Assembly (NCBI GenBank): GCA_030407085.1
Contig: CM059584.1
Span: 60,403,501-60,467,500, forward strand
DNA: 64,000 bases
Origin: Trichopria drosophilae
Taxonomy: Eukaryota; Arthropoda; Insecta; Hymenoptera; Diapriidae
Direction of reading: 5' to 3'
Of the stretch, positions 39,791-51,694 are shown one piece after another. Under the pieces are notes generated by a model. It did no database searches and was not told the origin of the DNA. It worked only from the letters and a program-made list of their open reading frames with translations. The position numbers and the translations under genes are program-made. Within the stretch, counting starts at the first letter, position 1, and each line of letters begins with the position of its first letter.

Positions 39791-42630
39791 ATATCGGGTT
39801 TCTGGTCCCGCATCCAGCGCCTCCTCGGATGGCGGATAGGGGAACGCTCATTAGATATAATGGGTACCAGGGAAATAAAATACCCGGGCGGACCAAAACC
39901 AATCTTCTCGGATGAAGCGAACTCGATAGCCTTGACAGGCAATCGTTCTAGTGGAAGGAGAACCGCGTGGACAAACCCCGAAGGAAAACGCGGTTTACCG
40001 CTTCCAATCATGGAGAAAAATGTCGGCTTATAAAAATGATTAGCTTGCAGCCTACGGAAATGGATGATGAAAAAAGCCATCAAGCCACAGACGGAGCTAA
40101 AGACAAGCGAGTGCTACGAAAACTTCAGTAGCATTACGGAAGAGGATTGGGACGTGGAAATTTTCCCGCGAGCAAAGGCTATCCCGAGGAAAATCTGGAA
40201 AACTCCATGGACATGGGACGTTCTGATACCCTGCACGTAGGATATTTCGTCCACAGATAAGGGAATCGATAGAGCCATTGACATCTTTGGCGGAAAGCAG
40301 AGATTAAGAAGACAGGGTTGCAAGGCGGGTAAAGTGGCTTGAATGTAATAGAGTAGGGGCTTCCCGAAAATGGATGGGATTTTTGGACAGTCATCGCGGC
40401 TAATCCACTATGCTATTTTGAGCGATAACCCAGTTGGCAGTGACGATTATGACGAGGCGATTTTCGACTTCTTGAGTGTTCTCAAAACGAATATCAGGGT
40501 TAAGATTCATTGCAGTGCCCGATCTTGAGGGAATTACCGGTCAAAAGCTTGTGCAGATGATGGAGTACCTGTTCGATGACTCGGAAGTCCGGAAGGAAGT
40601 GTGCAATGCGGAAGGCGCTGGAAATTTCCAGCTGCGCCCCCAGAACAATAACTCCAACGACAAAAAAGATTCTGCTAAGCAGCGAGAAGTACCTACACCC
40701 CTAGTGGTTCAGTTGGCGGGAAAAAAATACGCGGAAGTTTTGAAACAGGTGAAGATGTCTGTATGTCCGAAAAGTCTAGGGGTTTATATCAAAGACACTC
40801 GAAGAACAAAAAATGGAGACCTCCTGGTATTGATAAAAAATGGGATGGAGAAAGCCGAGGACCTGAAGAATGCCTTGCGGGAGAAAATGGGGTGGTATGC
40901 GAGTGGATCGTAAAGTGCGACCTGTCCATTAAGAATGAAGGTTCGGCTCCAACCTTCGAAAGGGAAGGCTGCGAGGCGATACTCGACCTTACCCTCGCAA
41001 CAGCAGGCGTGGCAGTCAGGATCGTCCAGTGGCAGGTTAGCGAGATGGAATAACTCAGTGACCACAAGTACATCTTGTTCGGCGAGGGCGACACCATTCA
41101 GTCTCCCCCCCCCCAGACGGGGGGAAAGGGATGGAATATGAAAAAGATCGACCGAGAGATGATAGCGAGGGGCCATCTAACGAGTCGAGGGGACCCCATA
41201 CACAACGACCACCGAAGGATTCGCCAAGACGCTAAAGAAGGCGTGCAAGTAGTGCATGCCTCGAAAGAAGCGAATAAAGTGGGATGCACCCGCTTATTGG
41301 TGGAACCAGGAGATTGCAGATCTGCGGGCAGAATGTAACCGGACAGAAAGGAAATACACGAGGTGCGGGACAACCAACGATCTAGTACAAAGAAGCCGCA
41401 GATTGGAGGAACTCGCGGAGAAGCAAAGCAAGTTGAAAAAGGCCTTCAAAACATCAATACGAAATAGCTGGAAGGTACTCTGCGATGAGGTGGAAGAGGA
41501 TTTTTGGAGAAAAGGCTGCCAGATAGTCTGGAAGAGGCTCTCCGGCAACTCCCCCAAAGGCGTCATGACAATGAAGACCGTAGAGGAGATCGTCACACTA
41601 TTTCCAGCACAAGATAATTTCCAATTACAGCTCTAGAGGACGAAAAAAATAGCGCCATTTTCCAGGGAAGAGCTCCAAGCCCCGTGCAGGAAATTAAAAA
41701 TATTCAAAAAATGCGGGTCCTGGCGACTTCCTGATAAAGAATTCTTTATCAACTAGTCGCCAGGACTCGAAAACATCCCTTCGGAAATCCTGATGGAAGT
41801 GGCCGAGCGCAAACCGGATTATGTGTTGGAAGTGTATAACGGTCTAGCCAGAAAGGGGGAGTTTCTGAAGAACTGGTAGAGAGCCAGACTCGTGCTGCTC
41901 TGAAAGGGTAAGAGGCCCATTGAAGAAGCAAGTTCGCACAGACCCGTATGCCTCCTCGACGCAGAGGGACAACTGAATTAGCACTTGATACTCGCCCCTT
42001 GAAGCGTGACAAGTGGTGTCCCACAGGGTTCGTTCGGTATTGGGTCCAACGTTGTGGAACATACAGTATATCCCACCGATCGACCTGCTGGCGCAAGGGA
42101 GACAGATGGTGTGTGAAGGCTCACAAAGACACGAGGTGAGGGATGCACATTGGAGCAACTGGCAAAGAAAATGGACAAGGGAGAAACATGGAAGATGGAC
42201 ATATAGTCTTATACCCAAGGTGAGGATCTGGGTCGAAAGACCTCACGTAGGAGTGGATTACTTCCTGACACAAGCCCTATCGAGCCACGGATGCTTCTGG
42301 AAGTACCTCTTCGACAGAACGAAGTCAGCCAGTGATAAATGCTTCTACTGCAAACAGGTAGACGATGCGGAACACACGTTTTTCGAGTGCAAGAGATGAG
42401 AAGACAGGATTACTGTTTAATCAAACAAATATGATGACGGGCCTCCTCAGCTCTGAGGAAGGGTGGACGACGACGTACCAGATGATACGAAGAATCGTAG
42501 AAGCAAAGGAGAGCAAAATAAGACTGATGATAAAACGACAGCACCGAGAGACGAGAAGAGCACGGTGTAAGCATGAAGGTGACCTACGCCTGAAATAAAA
42601 ATAAAAGTAGAATAAACACCAATTTATTTA
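39791..42630 (+). mobile_element. R1-clade LINE, internally deleted relic
   Basis: In order on the plus strand: (1) end of ORF1 (40476-40913) with YAEVLKQVKMSVCPKSLGV and GDLLVLIKNGMEKAEDL, as in R1/TRAS-type ORF1; (2) the C-terminus of the endonuclease (about 40900-41080; SAPTFEREGCEAILDLTLAT then a SDHKYILFG-like end); (3) the EN-RT linker (41256-41636; YWWNQEIADLRAECNRTE); (4) the RT start (about 41760-41990; a PSEILMEVAERKPD-like block); (5) a remnant of the VPQGSVLGPTLWN box; (6) the ORF2 C-terminus (about 42130-42600; HGRWTYSLIP, VDYFLTQALSSHGCF, CFYCKQVDDAEHTFFEC). Large deletions join these blocks, with several stops. An A-rich tail follows at 42595-42640. Confidence 0.85.
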
Positions 42631-42779
42631 TTTATTTAACTTATTAGAGAAGTAAGACTGAGTAGACAGATGGACGACGAATAGACCAGATGGGCTTTAA
42701 CCGCCAGACAGTCCCCGTGTGGAAAGAATGCTAACACGGTTTCCCACACGGCCGACCGATTCTTCGAGGAAGTTTTTTA

Positions 42780-44162
42780 GTGAGTAAGAATCTGATACTA
42801 CCCTCATTCCACTCTCGAGAGTGTATTAGGCAAGATTTTTCCTTCCCAGCACAAACCAAAAAATCTATCTATCTGTCTGTCTTAGATGATGGTGGGGCGT
42901 TATCGGAGTGTATAAACTTTAATTCGGAGGTTCCACAGGGATCGGTCTTAGGCCCTTTACTATTCGCTATTTTTACGAACGATCTTTGTGGTGTCCTTGA
43001 GTTCACAAAACATGCGCTCTTCGCGGACGACGCCCAGATTTATCTGCAATGACCATTTTCAGAGCTAAAAGATGGATTTGAAGATCTCTTCCGACTCACA
43101 AGTGATATATCTAAGACCAAAGCGATGATTTTGGGTAGCCATGCTTATGTTGGTGCTATTGATTCAACTCAATTCAAGGATTCTCTTGTGGTTGATGGTC
43201 ACAGCATTCCATTAGTTGAGTCACTTAAGAACTTGGGCATTTGGAAACTCCCACACTTGATTGGAAATTGCATATAACATCCATTATACGTAAGATTCAG
43301 TCCACACTTTATGCTATCAAACTTTATAAGAATAGCCTTTCTATGCACCTCTCGAAACACCTTATTGAATCAATTGTTTTCCCACACATCGATGACGCTT
43401 GCCTGACTTTTTACGATTATCCTGTGAATTAAACCTGGCTCTTCAAGGATCAATCAATGGCTGCATTCGGTTTGTCTTTGATGTACGCAGAGATGAACAT
43501 ATGTATAATCCCGTACCGAGTAAAGCTGAACTGGCTTACTGTTGCAAGCAGAAAGAAATTCTTTTTAGGAACCCTCATTTGGAAAATACTAAATCGACAG
43601 GCGCCTCCGTATTTGACCGACAGTTTGTTCTGGTCGCTGATCTACCTGATCATAGAAGGTCAGCTTGTAGGGCTCACCCTGAACTATTTTACATCTTATC
43701 TTATCGCACTATTACCTACAAAAACTCTTTCACTATAATAGCATCAAATTTTTACAATTCTTAGTCATCGTCAAGGCAAATTCTCTTGAACTCTTTAGAA
43801 GTCGGCTGCGCACTTTACTCTTAACTAATGATATCTCAACAACTACCTTAACATCAATGCAGTCAAAACTCTAAAGTGCTGTAAATCCGGTCAATCACTC
43901 GAGTTATAAGCCTATGCATGCAGACGTAAAATTATTTTAGTTTGAGTTTACAATGTTATTTTAAGTTCCTAGTATACTACCGGCGCGTTAGTTGAATTAT
44001 TAATCGAAGTATATAACTACATCAAACGTTCCTTTTACTATGCATTTTGTAATTCATTATTGTATTTATTTTCTTTTATACATTCAATGTATTCATGTAG
44101 CATTTTTCCCTTTGGGTTCGTTCCCAGGTCATTTAAATAAATCTAATCTAATCTAATATAAT
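42780..44162 (+). mobile_element. Jockey/CR1-like LINE, 5'-truncated and decayed
   Basis: The frame at 42780-43052 has EVPQGSVLGPLLFAIFTNDL and the catalytic FADDAQIY box. After a stop come SKTKAMILGS, a VESLKNLGIW-like block and 43240-43760 (LDWKLHITSIIRKIQST, INGCIRFVFDVRRDEH, YKNSFTIIASNFYNS), the thumb and C-terminus. There are several stops and frame changes. It ends in a repeated ATCTAATCTAATCTAAT tail near 44140-44162, a typical short-repeat LINE 3' end. Confidence 0.85.
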
Positions 44163-44370
44163 CTCTATATCACTATCTATCGCTCTGGGTCTCTCCCTCA
44201 CTCTGCGGCGAGTAATCGCATCATACATATTAATTTCTGCTCGTTTTTTTTCCATGCATGCTTTTTGGAAATCTGCCATGTGGTAAGTGTACGTAAGCCG
44301 CAAGCAATTTCAACTACCTGTCATCCTTATCATCGAAACTGCATAAAATCTCGTACGCAAAAGGTACGTC

Positions 44371-44710
44371 ATCCCCATGCCAAGGAGTTGCAGTAAATCG
44401 CGGAAAAGCTTGCGCTAAGTGTTATAAGACCGTAATCGATTTTCATACTTCGTGCGATACGTCATTTCATGGGTCGTGTGCGCGATTATTTGTTAAAGGC
44501 AAATCGGCGGTAGTGTGGTGCGTGCGATCTCTTTCATACCTTCTTCACTCGCACCCCTCGGTCTCGAGTTCGTCAGTCGCGTGCGTACTACCCTTTCATG
44601 CGAGACTTACCTTTTCGTCTCCGTCGAACCCCTCATCTAGCTCTCATCACCGACGCGACAACTATTATTCGTCGTACCTACTGTGTCCGCTTTATCTCCT
44701 TCTGTCATGA
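44371..44710 (+). pseudogene. Zinc-finger start of a LINE ORF1 (candidate)
   Basis: One frame reads GKACAKCYKTVIDFHTSC, then FHGSCARLF, a C-x2-C-x8-H-x3-C…H-x3-C PHD-like pattern seen at the start of many LINE ORF1 proteins. A Ser-rich, low-complexity stretch follows to the stop at 44708-44710. It may belong with the endonuclease fragment 2 kb downstream on the same strand. Confidence 0.45.
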
Positions 44711-44749
44711 GACAAGAATTGATCACTCTAAATGCTGTGGTGCAGTATA

Positions 44750-45133
44750 GAAAGTAATCAGCGATTAAATGAATATTTAATCAAATATCTTTTTTTCAGT
44801 ATCTTTCTTAAGTGAAAAATATATTTTTAAAATAGAGTTGAAATTTGTTATTGAAATGGTTATTATCAAAATTATGTTTATTTAAAAAAGTTTGAATAGC
44901 ATTGCAACATTTATTAGGTGTTAATATCTTGTTATCAATAACTATATTTCCTATATTAACATATTGATTTTCTATACTAAAAATTCCTTCTTCTATACCT
45001 GCTATAAAATCTTTGTAGGAAATTTTGTTTTATTGTCTATAGAAAAAGAATGTTTTTGACCTAGTCTTAAAATATTTACTATGATTTGTGGTATTTGAAC
45101 ATTAGTCAAATTCACAAACCAATTGTTCTTCAT
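44750..45133 (-). pseudogene. Retroelement RT N-terminal fragment, possibly Penelope-like
   Basis: From the minus-strand ATG at 45131-45133 the frame reads NNWFVNLTNVQIPQIIVNIL then LGQKHSF. After a one-base break it continues DFIAGIEEGIFSIENQYVN. The NL…LP…LL.LG..F pattern resembles the region before the RT core in Penelope-like elements. No RT motif is present, so the call is tentative. Confidence 0.35.
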
Positions 45134-45625
45134 ATTGATTATTTATATTAGTACAGAAAGTACTCTAACTCCCTCGCTAGACGGCCGTTGGATTTATTAA
45201 TTAAGGTAAGAAATCATCTTAAAATACCTGGATTGTATGAGGATATCCTTCGAATGACTACAATAGAGTCCATTTCTACTGCTGCCAGCTCTTCATCCGC
45301 TCCTAGGTATTTTTGAGTTAAAGTCCATTTTACAGCTGTCCGTATACACAATTTTATTGTTGAGACCAAGCGGAGTCTATAACCTCCACAACGCAGGGCC
45401 GTACCTCTCGTTGTTATTTTGTCTTAAATTTAAGGGCCAGGTCACTTTTATTTATAGTTGCGTCCCTGAGGCTTTCGGATGGGACCGAGCGACGGTCTCG
45501 CTCGTCATACATTGTGGTGCGCATGCCCGATTCCAGGGAGAGGGCATGACGTCTCGGCATCAAGAGAGGGGGTTGGAGTCGACCTGTTCGAAGAAAATCT
45601 AAAGACGAGCACTTCTCGTCCAGCT
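45134..45625. other. Intergenic DNA, no gene seen
   Basis: The frame at 45357-45602 (+) has no recognisable domain. Confidence 0.4.
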
Positions 45626-46000
45626 CCTCGCTGAGAGGTGTCTGGCTTGAAGCCTCTTCCCGGTCCTGGTCTCGCCCAGGACTCCCGCTGAGGGATCCTG
45701 GCACGACTTCCTTCAATTCTCGCACTAGGTCTCCTCGCTGAGAGAAACTTTGGCGATCTCCTTGTCCAAGTCTCGCCCAGGACTCCCGCTGAGGGATCCT
45801 GGCACGGCTTTCCTAGGTCCTCGCACTAGGTCTCCTCGCTGAGAGGAACTTGGACGATCTCGGCGTGCAAATCGTTTAAATAATTTCCTTATTTTTATTT
45901 TTTTTTTGTAGGAATTAGTATTGTTCCGGACCCCGCTGAGGGCGACGGCTATACTAATCGGCAATTAATTTTCGGTAGCGCGCTCGCTGAGGCGATCCCG
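45626..46000. repeat. CGCTGAG-rich repeat with ~105-bp period
   Basis: CGCTGAG occurs seven times between 45629 and 45996. Two longer units (about 45655-45757 and 45762-45862) share CTCGCCCAGGACTCCCGCTG, AGGGATCCTGGCACG and CGCACTAGGTCTCCTCGCTG. It is GC-rich against AT-rich flanks. The minus-strand frames here are by-products. Confidence 0.85.
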
Positions 46001-46779
46001 TCGTATTATACTTCTAATTTTCTGGTCGGCATTTATTTATCAGCTGCTAATCCGGACTTGCCCATTATTTCTTATTAGTTAATGATAATTTTATTTTCAG
46101 GTCCCGCGTAGTATAAGTATCGCGATACAGAGATTTAGAAAACATGTTAGTAAATAAGGTTAAGGTCAAGGTCGTTATTCAATAAACAAATAGTTCCATT
46201 TTATAAATAAACGACTTATATTCTTATTTACAAGACCTTTCCTTGTGTCGTCTATGAGTGTGTGCACTATGTGTTCAAAATCGATCAGAGCCTGGAGTAT
46301 TACGAACTTCCGGTTAATCGTTAAATCAGAAAATCGATCATGAATTAAAAGATTTCCGAGAAGTACAATTCATAACCACACGAGAGAAAACGTGTAGGTT
46401 ACAAGTCTTGGTAGAATTACTGTTCATGATTTGCTTCCTGAACTACCTGATGAGAAAGATGCGTCACATACGTTACACGTAACCGAATTTTTACCGTCAT
46501 CCACATATGCCCTACATGTTTGGGCATCTGATGGAAGTGGTTTATACATAAGGATGGCGGTATCCCGATGTTGCTGATAGCTACTGAGCATGGTCTCTAA
46601 CCCCATTGTGTGACATTCAGCAAAAACCTCGTCTCGTAATATGTCTTCATGCCCTATTTCGTCTAACGTTACATCATTTTTAAATATTGCGTTAATGTGA
46701 ACTCGCTTCGTGCCCATTTGCATGATGTTGAAGCTGAACTATCTGATGACTTATTGTATTAGTGCTTTCGGAAAAGTGA
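46001..46779. other. No certain gene; one unrecognised frame
   Basis: The 99-codon minus-strand frame at 46723-46424 has CNVCDASF near its end, a C-x2-C pair, but nothing else to identify it. It may be a piece of an element. Confidence 0.35.
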
Positions 46780-47490
46780 CTTACTCCAAGCATTGATTCG
46801 GCATATGGTCATATCGCTAACTATAATTTCGTCAGAAACAATCGTGCACTTCGTAATGACGGTAAATCGCGCTACATTCAATGAGGACAAGTTATGTGTT
46901 ATTTACATAAATCCTTAGTTTTATTGGTCACTGATAGATGTGAAAATATGAACATCGATGCCCCGAACTGCGTCTTCCTTGAAATTAAGTCACAAGAATA
47001 TAGCGTATTATTTGTTGTAAAATAGGGATGGCCAGAAGCCTTCTGATTTTCATGTTAAATTCAACATGCATTTACCTAGGTTTAAGAAAGTAATAATTAC
47101 AGGTGATATCAATTGTAACTTATTGTCAAATAGTTGGAATCTAACTATCTTAAAAGTGTTATAAGGGATTACTTGATCGTTTCTGTACCCTTGAGTGCTA
47201 TCCATTGTTCAGGATTTTCTAGTTCCTAGTTAGACGTTGTTATTATCGATTCTAATAGTAAAGGTAAGTGTTTCTCTAAATTTTCAGCACCTTTTGCAGC
47301 CGGCTATTGCCGCGTAAGTGTTAGCTACCAATTTTGCAAGCTTAGCCGCACTCTGCAAGCATGTGATATACAGCATAATATATTAGTCTATCAGTTTTTT
47401 TACAATTGTGTCAATGAAGTTCTGAATATAGGATTTAAAAAGGATAAAGTAAAGGAATTATTCCCCGCTTTAATGGCATTTTTAGCCTAT
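46780..47490 (+). pseudogene. LINE endonuclease-domain relic
   Basis: Frames on the plus strand carry NYNFVRNNRALRNDGKSRYI (the YNLVR…R.GGGVA.Y region of APE-type endonucleases). Further on they carry KVIITGDINCNLLSNSW, with the catalytic GDFN-like GDIN, and then DVVIIDSNSKG and FSAPFAAGY. Stops and frame changes are frequent. It is consistent with a jockey/CR1-like LINE. Confidence 0.65.
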
Positions 47491-49039
47491 TCGCGGGCCG
47501 GCTCTCGGGTGGATTGGTCGGACAGACAATCGAAGACATTACGAGACGATACTTCTAGACAAACACATGGCAAAACAGCCACCCATAGCCAGTCTCCTCA
47601 ATACTGCGTCCCGTAGAGCAACTTGACCCCTCTGTACCGCATTTGAAAGCGGTCTGGGAAAACTACGGAAAACTCAGATCGATACACTTGACGAACTACT
47701 TTATCATCAGAGAATTTACCTTCTGATGGTAAAGCAGCTGTCTCCCGCTCAGCAATCGGCCTGCTAACTGTGCCGTGGCTGGTGCTCGTTTTTATTTTTG
47801 AACAGTCAATTTCCATGTATGGATCCCCAATCAAAATGCTTCACTTGAAAGAGTGTCGCATCGCACCGACCACAGAGCATTTGCCGTCTTTAAGTTCTTA
47901 ATATACATGCGTCCTTTATTACTAAGCGGATTACTCAGCGATCTACCACGTGGATTTCATGCGAATTGTGAGCTAGTACCATAAATCGCGATAAGCTGTA
48001 TACGCGTGCAGTCACAACTCGTAACCAGGTACAATTACAGCAATACAGAGACATTCGTCATGAAATTAAGAATGACATAAAACTGGCTTAGAAAATATAT
48101 TTACCCGATTTCGTATCACAGCAATGGAACCCTAACAAGCTGTGGTCGTGTCAGTGTAAACTTGGCCGTGCAGACGTCACATCATTTTCCATCCTAAGTC
48201 ACTTGTCTTTATATACATTAAATCGACACTATTCACTAGTGGTATGATCTCATCCCTCGTGGGATCAATCATCTCTTAATTTTCTCCTATCGCAACCCTT
48301 GCACACTACCCAACCATCTGTCACATTCTCTGCTTTCACTCATTAAAATGTCCTTAACACACTAAATTCGGTCCCACACTAATTCCTACGCTCAGCTCTG
48401 ATAACCTTCATTTGGCACACCTCAAGCACTTGTTTCCCGTCATTACTTCTCATCTAACTTCCTTTAAAATTTTCATTAGCCGCTTTCACATGTCTCTATG
48501 AGATGTGTTCACAGCCGTAAGTAACCAGCACATTAAGTTGGTCAATAATAAATCTCTCTCACTTCCACCTTCTCCCACCCTCGCTCTATCATTCGTTCTC
48601 GGGTATTCTCGTTTCCTCGTTCTCTGGATCCCTCACTCCCTCGCTTCCTCGCCCTTCGGTCTCTCGCTCTCCCGCATTCTCATTTTCTCGCTCCTTACCC
48701 CTGTGATCTGGTCACACACTCTCTTACACGTTATGACAGTATGACATTACCTTTTTTCTAGGTTTACTTCTTGGACGTTGCCTCCTTTAGAGTCAGTCTG
48801 TCTCTCTCCATATCACCTCCAGTCAATACAGATGTATCCTAGGTAACTGAAAATAAAAATTAATTTCCCTCAGCCTCTGTTCAATTTGCACTTCCTTTCA
48901 CTTCTTCAGATTCTCCCATTATTCTCTCACTGTGGAATTATCTCTTTCTCGTATTTGAATGAACATTCTTCTATTTACTGACCTTTGAACCTTCATTTTT
49001 GCCGAAATCAATTTCAGTCTGGATAGGTTTAATGCATTT
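47491..49039. other. Intergenic DNA with a pyrimidine-rich tract, no gene seen
   Basis: A CT-rich tract with many CTCG/CTCTC motifs lies at about 48555-48725. The frames at 47834-47598 (-) and 48505-48744 (+) have no recognisable domain. Confidence 0.5.
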
Positions 49040-49433
49040 ATTTCTAATCGTCGTATCACCGAATACATCTCAGATCGTGTAGGAAGTCGGATGGCATGTC
49101 GACAATCACAGTGCAGTTGAAATATGTTATTCTGTGTGGAAAATAAGCGAATACTTGTTTTTTTTTTGTTTTAAAAATAATCGCAATTTGAATGATTTAT
49201 CGTTTTTTTTTTCATTTTAATCGCTTAATGGATTTTTTTGAAAAATTAAATAATTCTTTAATAAAAAACGATACCATTTTCTCATTATGAGACCTATATA
49301 GATCAAATTAATTTTCGGACATTTTTGAGCACTGATTGACTCATTTGAGGGGTATTCTAACCTCAATCTTCCATCTGGCATCAAGACGAAGGGGTACATG
49401 TGCTCCTGCCGTTAGAACTGCGCAGGCTCGAAA

Positions 49434-51134
49434 TTGATCTCTGCCGTGACTACGCTAATCAGGCGGAATCTTCAGCTAGACGTATCTGCTCCTCTTGCCA
49501 CGTTCTCCTTCCACTATATCTCACCAGGCGACAGCACTTTCCAGCCATGCAGTCTACCTTACATGTCGGAGAAAGGTTCGCCTCCCAGCTGTAGCGGCCA
49601 GTCAGTCGCTCCCTCCAGTCAATCTTCGGGGAAGAAGGAGGTGCGACTCGCACCGCTCATTCGACCATCCCTTCTCTCGGGTCGGCCTCCCACTGCCGCC
49701 CGGTGGAAAGACTTACGCTCGAACAGCTGTGGCACGCTCGACTCCTACGTTATTAATAAGCGAAAAAGGAACATCTTATCGCCGGAATCGAACACTAGCA
49801 AAAGTGACGACAATAGGACTTCAAAAAAAAAAATAAATCAACTTGACGAATCTGATCCAGAAATATTAACGGACTTAAACGATATGGCTTCCGAAGCAGC
49901 ATTTAGCAAAATGCAAGCTGCGCTGCAAGCATCGATTGCAGCTGTCGCCGTTTCCGTAAATGCCAATAGTGAGGAAATTAGGCGCGACGTCGCTGGCTTG
50001 ACACAAATAGTTCTTGACCAGAGGAATGAGTTCTCAGCGCGCATTACCGCCCTCGAAAAGAAAGTCGAAGAAAACGCGAGTACAAATGAGCAACTCAAAG
50101 CGAAAGTTGAATCCCTGGAAAGACAACTTAAGCGGAAAAATATTATTATTACCGGCCTTCGAAATAATAATAAGGATTCGTCGAAACAGGATGTTGATGC
50201 TTTTCTTGCAGATAAGTTTTCGCTTGAGAATGCTGTGGCCTCAGTCACAACATTAAAAGCCAATCCACCGACGTTATTAGCGGAATTAACATCGGCTGAC
50301 CAGAAATCGAAAATCTTGACAGAAAAAAGAAAAGTGTTGCGAAATACCAATATCTTTATTTCGAACGACCTTACAGACAAAGAACGTCTATTCGAATATA
50401 AGGTCCGTGAGGCACGCCTGGAGTTCGGCCTTCATTCTATAGCTGTAGAGGTACTTAACCTTGCTATGAAATGGGTTGTTAAAGTCTTACGCCTACCCGA
50501 CTCTAGGATTCCAAAAATACTTCTGACGCGCTTAAGGGACTTACTTCAGGCCAATTCGAGTGACTCTTTTAACTGGCTGTCACAAGTTAAATCTTTTACC
50601 GACAAATTGGGGGACAACGAACTATGGGCGAATTTTGATGCAGATTTCTGGGAGCGGAAAAGGCTAACAATAGTAGATCAGTTTGCCAAACTAAGCAGGA
50701 AAAGTGATTTCGAACATTACTGCAACGCCAACTCTCCGCAATTACCCATTTACCGAAATTATAATGACTCATATTCCACGCATTATCCGGTCCGTCTTCC
50801 TCCTGATCATTTGAAACTAAGAATCCAACTTAGAGTATCCACGATTCATTCTAGATCTTTGCTAATATCTGGACAGCGTTTCGCATACGATCCGACGGCT
50901 CTCTGCTCGCTATGTAATCTCCGCACTAATGAAAATCTTATGCATATTCTTTTTGATTGTCCTCTTTATCATGTTCTACGGGAAAATCTTTCCCTCGCTA
51001 AAAATGTCTTGTCCACGTCGCCGGAAAATATTATCATAAGTCTTATCTGCGCCAACGACGTTACTTCAGCGAAAACTCTATACTTTTTTGTAAAAGCATG
51101 TTTCAGGCGCCGGGCTTTTATGTTAGGCGATTAG
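49434..51134 (+). CDS. LINE-derived ORF1-ORF2 fusion protein, 566 codons, intact frame
   Basis: Residues ~1-140 are Ser-rich with no domain. Residues ~150-250 form a coiled coil (MASEAAFSKMQAALQASIAA, then ALEKKVEENAS…KVESLERQLK). Residues ~250-330 have RKNIIITGLRNNN and LRNTNIFISNDLTDKERLFE, the RRM-like region of LINE ORF1. From about residue 345 the text changes to the extreme C-terminus of an ORF2: LRLPDSRIPKIL, then the zinc-like CSLCNLRTNENLMHILFDC (~490-510). Endonuclease and RT domains are wholly missing. The fusion is in frame with no stop, unlike the other LINE relics here. It could be a deletion derivative or a candidate for retained expression; the start codon is unproven. Confidence 0.75.
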   Translation: MISAVTTLIRRNLQLDVSAPLATFSFHYISPGDSTFQPCSLPYMSEKGSPPSCSGQSVAPSSQSSGKKEVRLAPLIRPSLLSGRPPTAARWKDLRSNSCGTLDSYVINKRKRNILSPESNTSKSDDNRTSKKKINQLDESDPEILTDLNDMASEAAFSKMQAALQASIAAVAVSVNANSEEIRRDVAGLTQIVLDQRNEFSARITALEKKVEENASTNEQLKAKVESLERQLKRKNIIITGLRNNNKDSSKQDVDAFLADKFSLENAVASVTTLKANPPTLLAELTSADQKSKILTEKRKVLRNTNIFISNDLTDKERLFEYKVREARLEFGLHSIAVEVLNLAMKWVVKVLRLPDSRIPKILLTRLRDLLQANSSDSFNWLSQVKSFTDKLGDNELWANFDADFWERKRLTIVDQFAKLSRKSDFEHYCNANSPQLPIYRNYNDSYSTHYPVRLPPDHLKLRIQLRVSTIHSRSLLISGQRFAYDPTALCSLCNLRTNENLMHILFDCPLYHVLRENLSLAKNVLSTSPENIIISLICANDVTSAKTLYFFVKACFRRRAFMLGD

Positions 51135-51238
51135 CTTAGTTTAGATTAGTTTAGCTTAAGAAATACTTTGTAAATATCTTTGTAACACTATGTAATGCCC
51201 GATTACGGGACTCCATCTCTACGTCTGGCAACTTTTTC

Positions 51239-51536
51239 TGATTATTTCCATTGCGGATAATTCGAGAAACCTTGCTGGGCGTAGGTACGAATTTGGGACT
51301 GCTACCGACATCAGTCGGTAGTTATCGACACCGTGAATGGTTTTTCCGTGGTCGACGCTTTGTCAATATTGTCTTGAATGAAAATAACTGTTGACGGTAT
51401 CGATTATGTGTAGTATTTATGATTGTTTACTTGTTTGTATCGTCCTGTGTGGGATGATGACTAAGCCTTGCTCGATTAGCCATAAATGGCATAAAGTTGG
51501 CAAGTAAATCTGACCAATGTATGTATGTATGTAATG
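51239..51536 (+). repeat. LINE 3' UTR end, shared with the 32.1-kb SINE
   Basis: From GATTATTTCCATTG to CTGACCAATGTATGTATGTA this matches the SINE body at 32099-32428 in reverse complement. It lacks ~45 bases present in the SINE. It ends in ATGTATGTATGT, a short-repeat LINE tail, and then meets the right inverted-repeat arm. Confidence 0.85.
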
Positions 51537-51694
51537 TAAGTCTCATAATAAGGAAATGGCAGCTTTTTTTATTAAAAAATTATTCAAATTTAAAAAAAAA
51601 TCTATTTTGCGATTAAAATGAGGAAAAAACGATAAATCATTCAAATTGCGATTATTTTTAAAACAAAAAAAAAACACGTATTTGCTTATAATAT

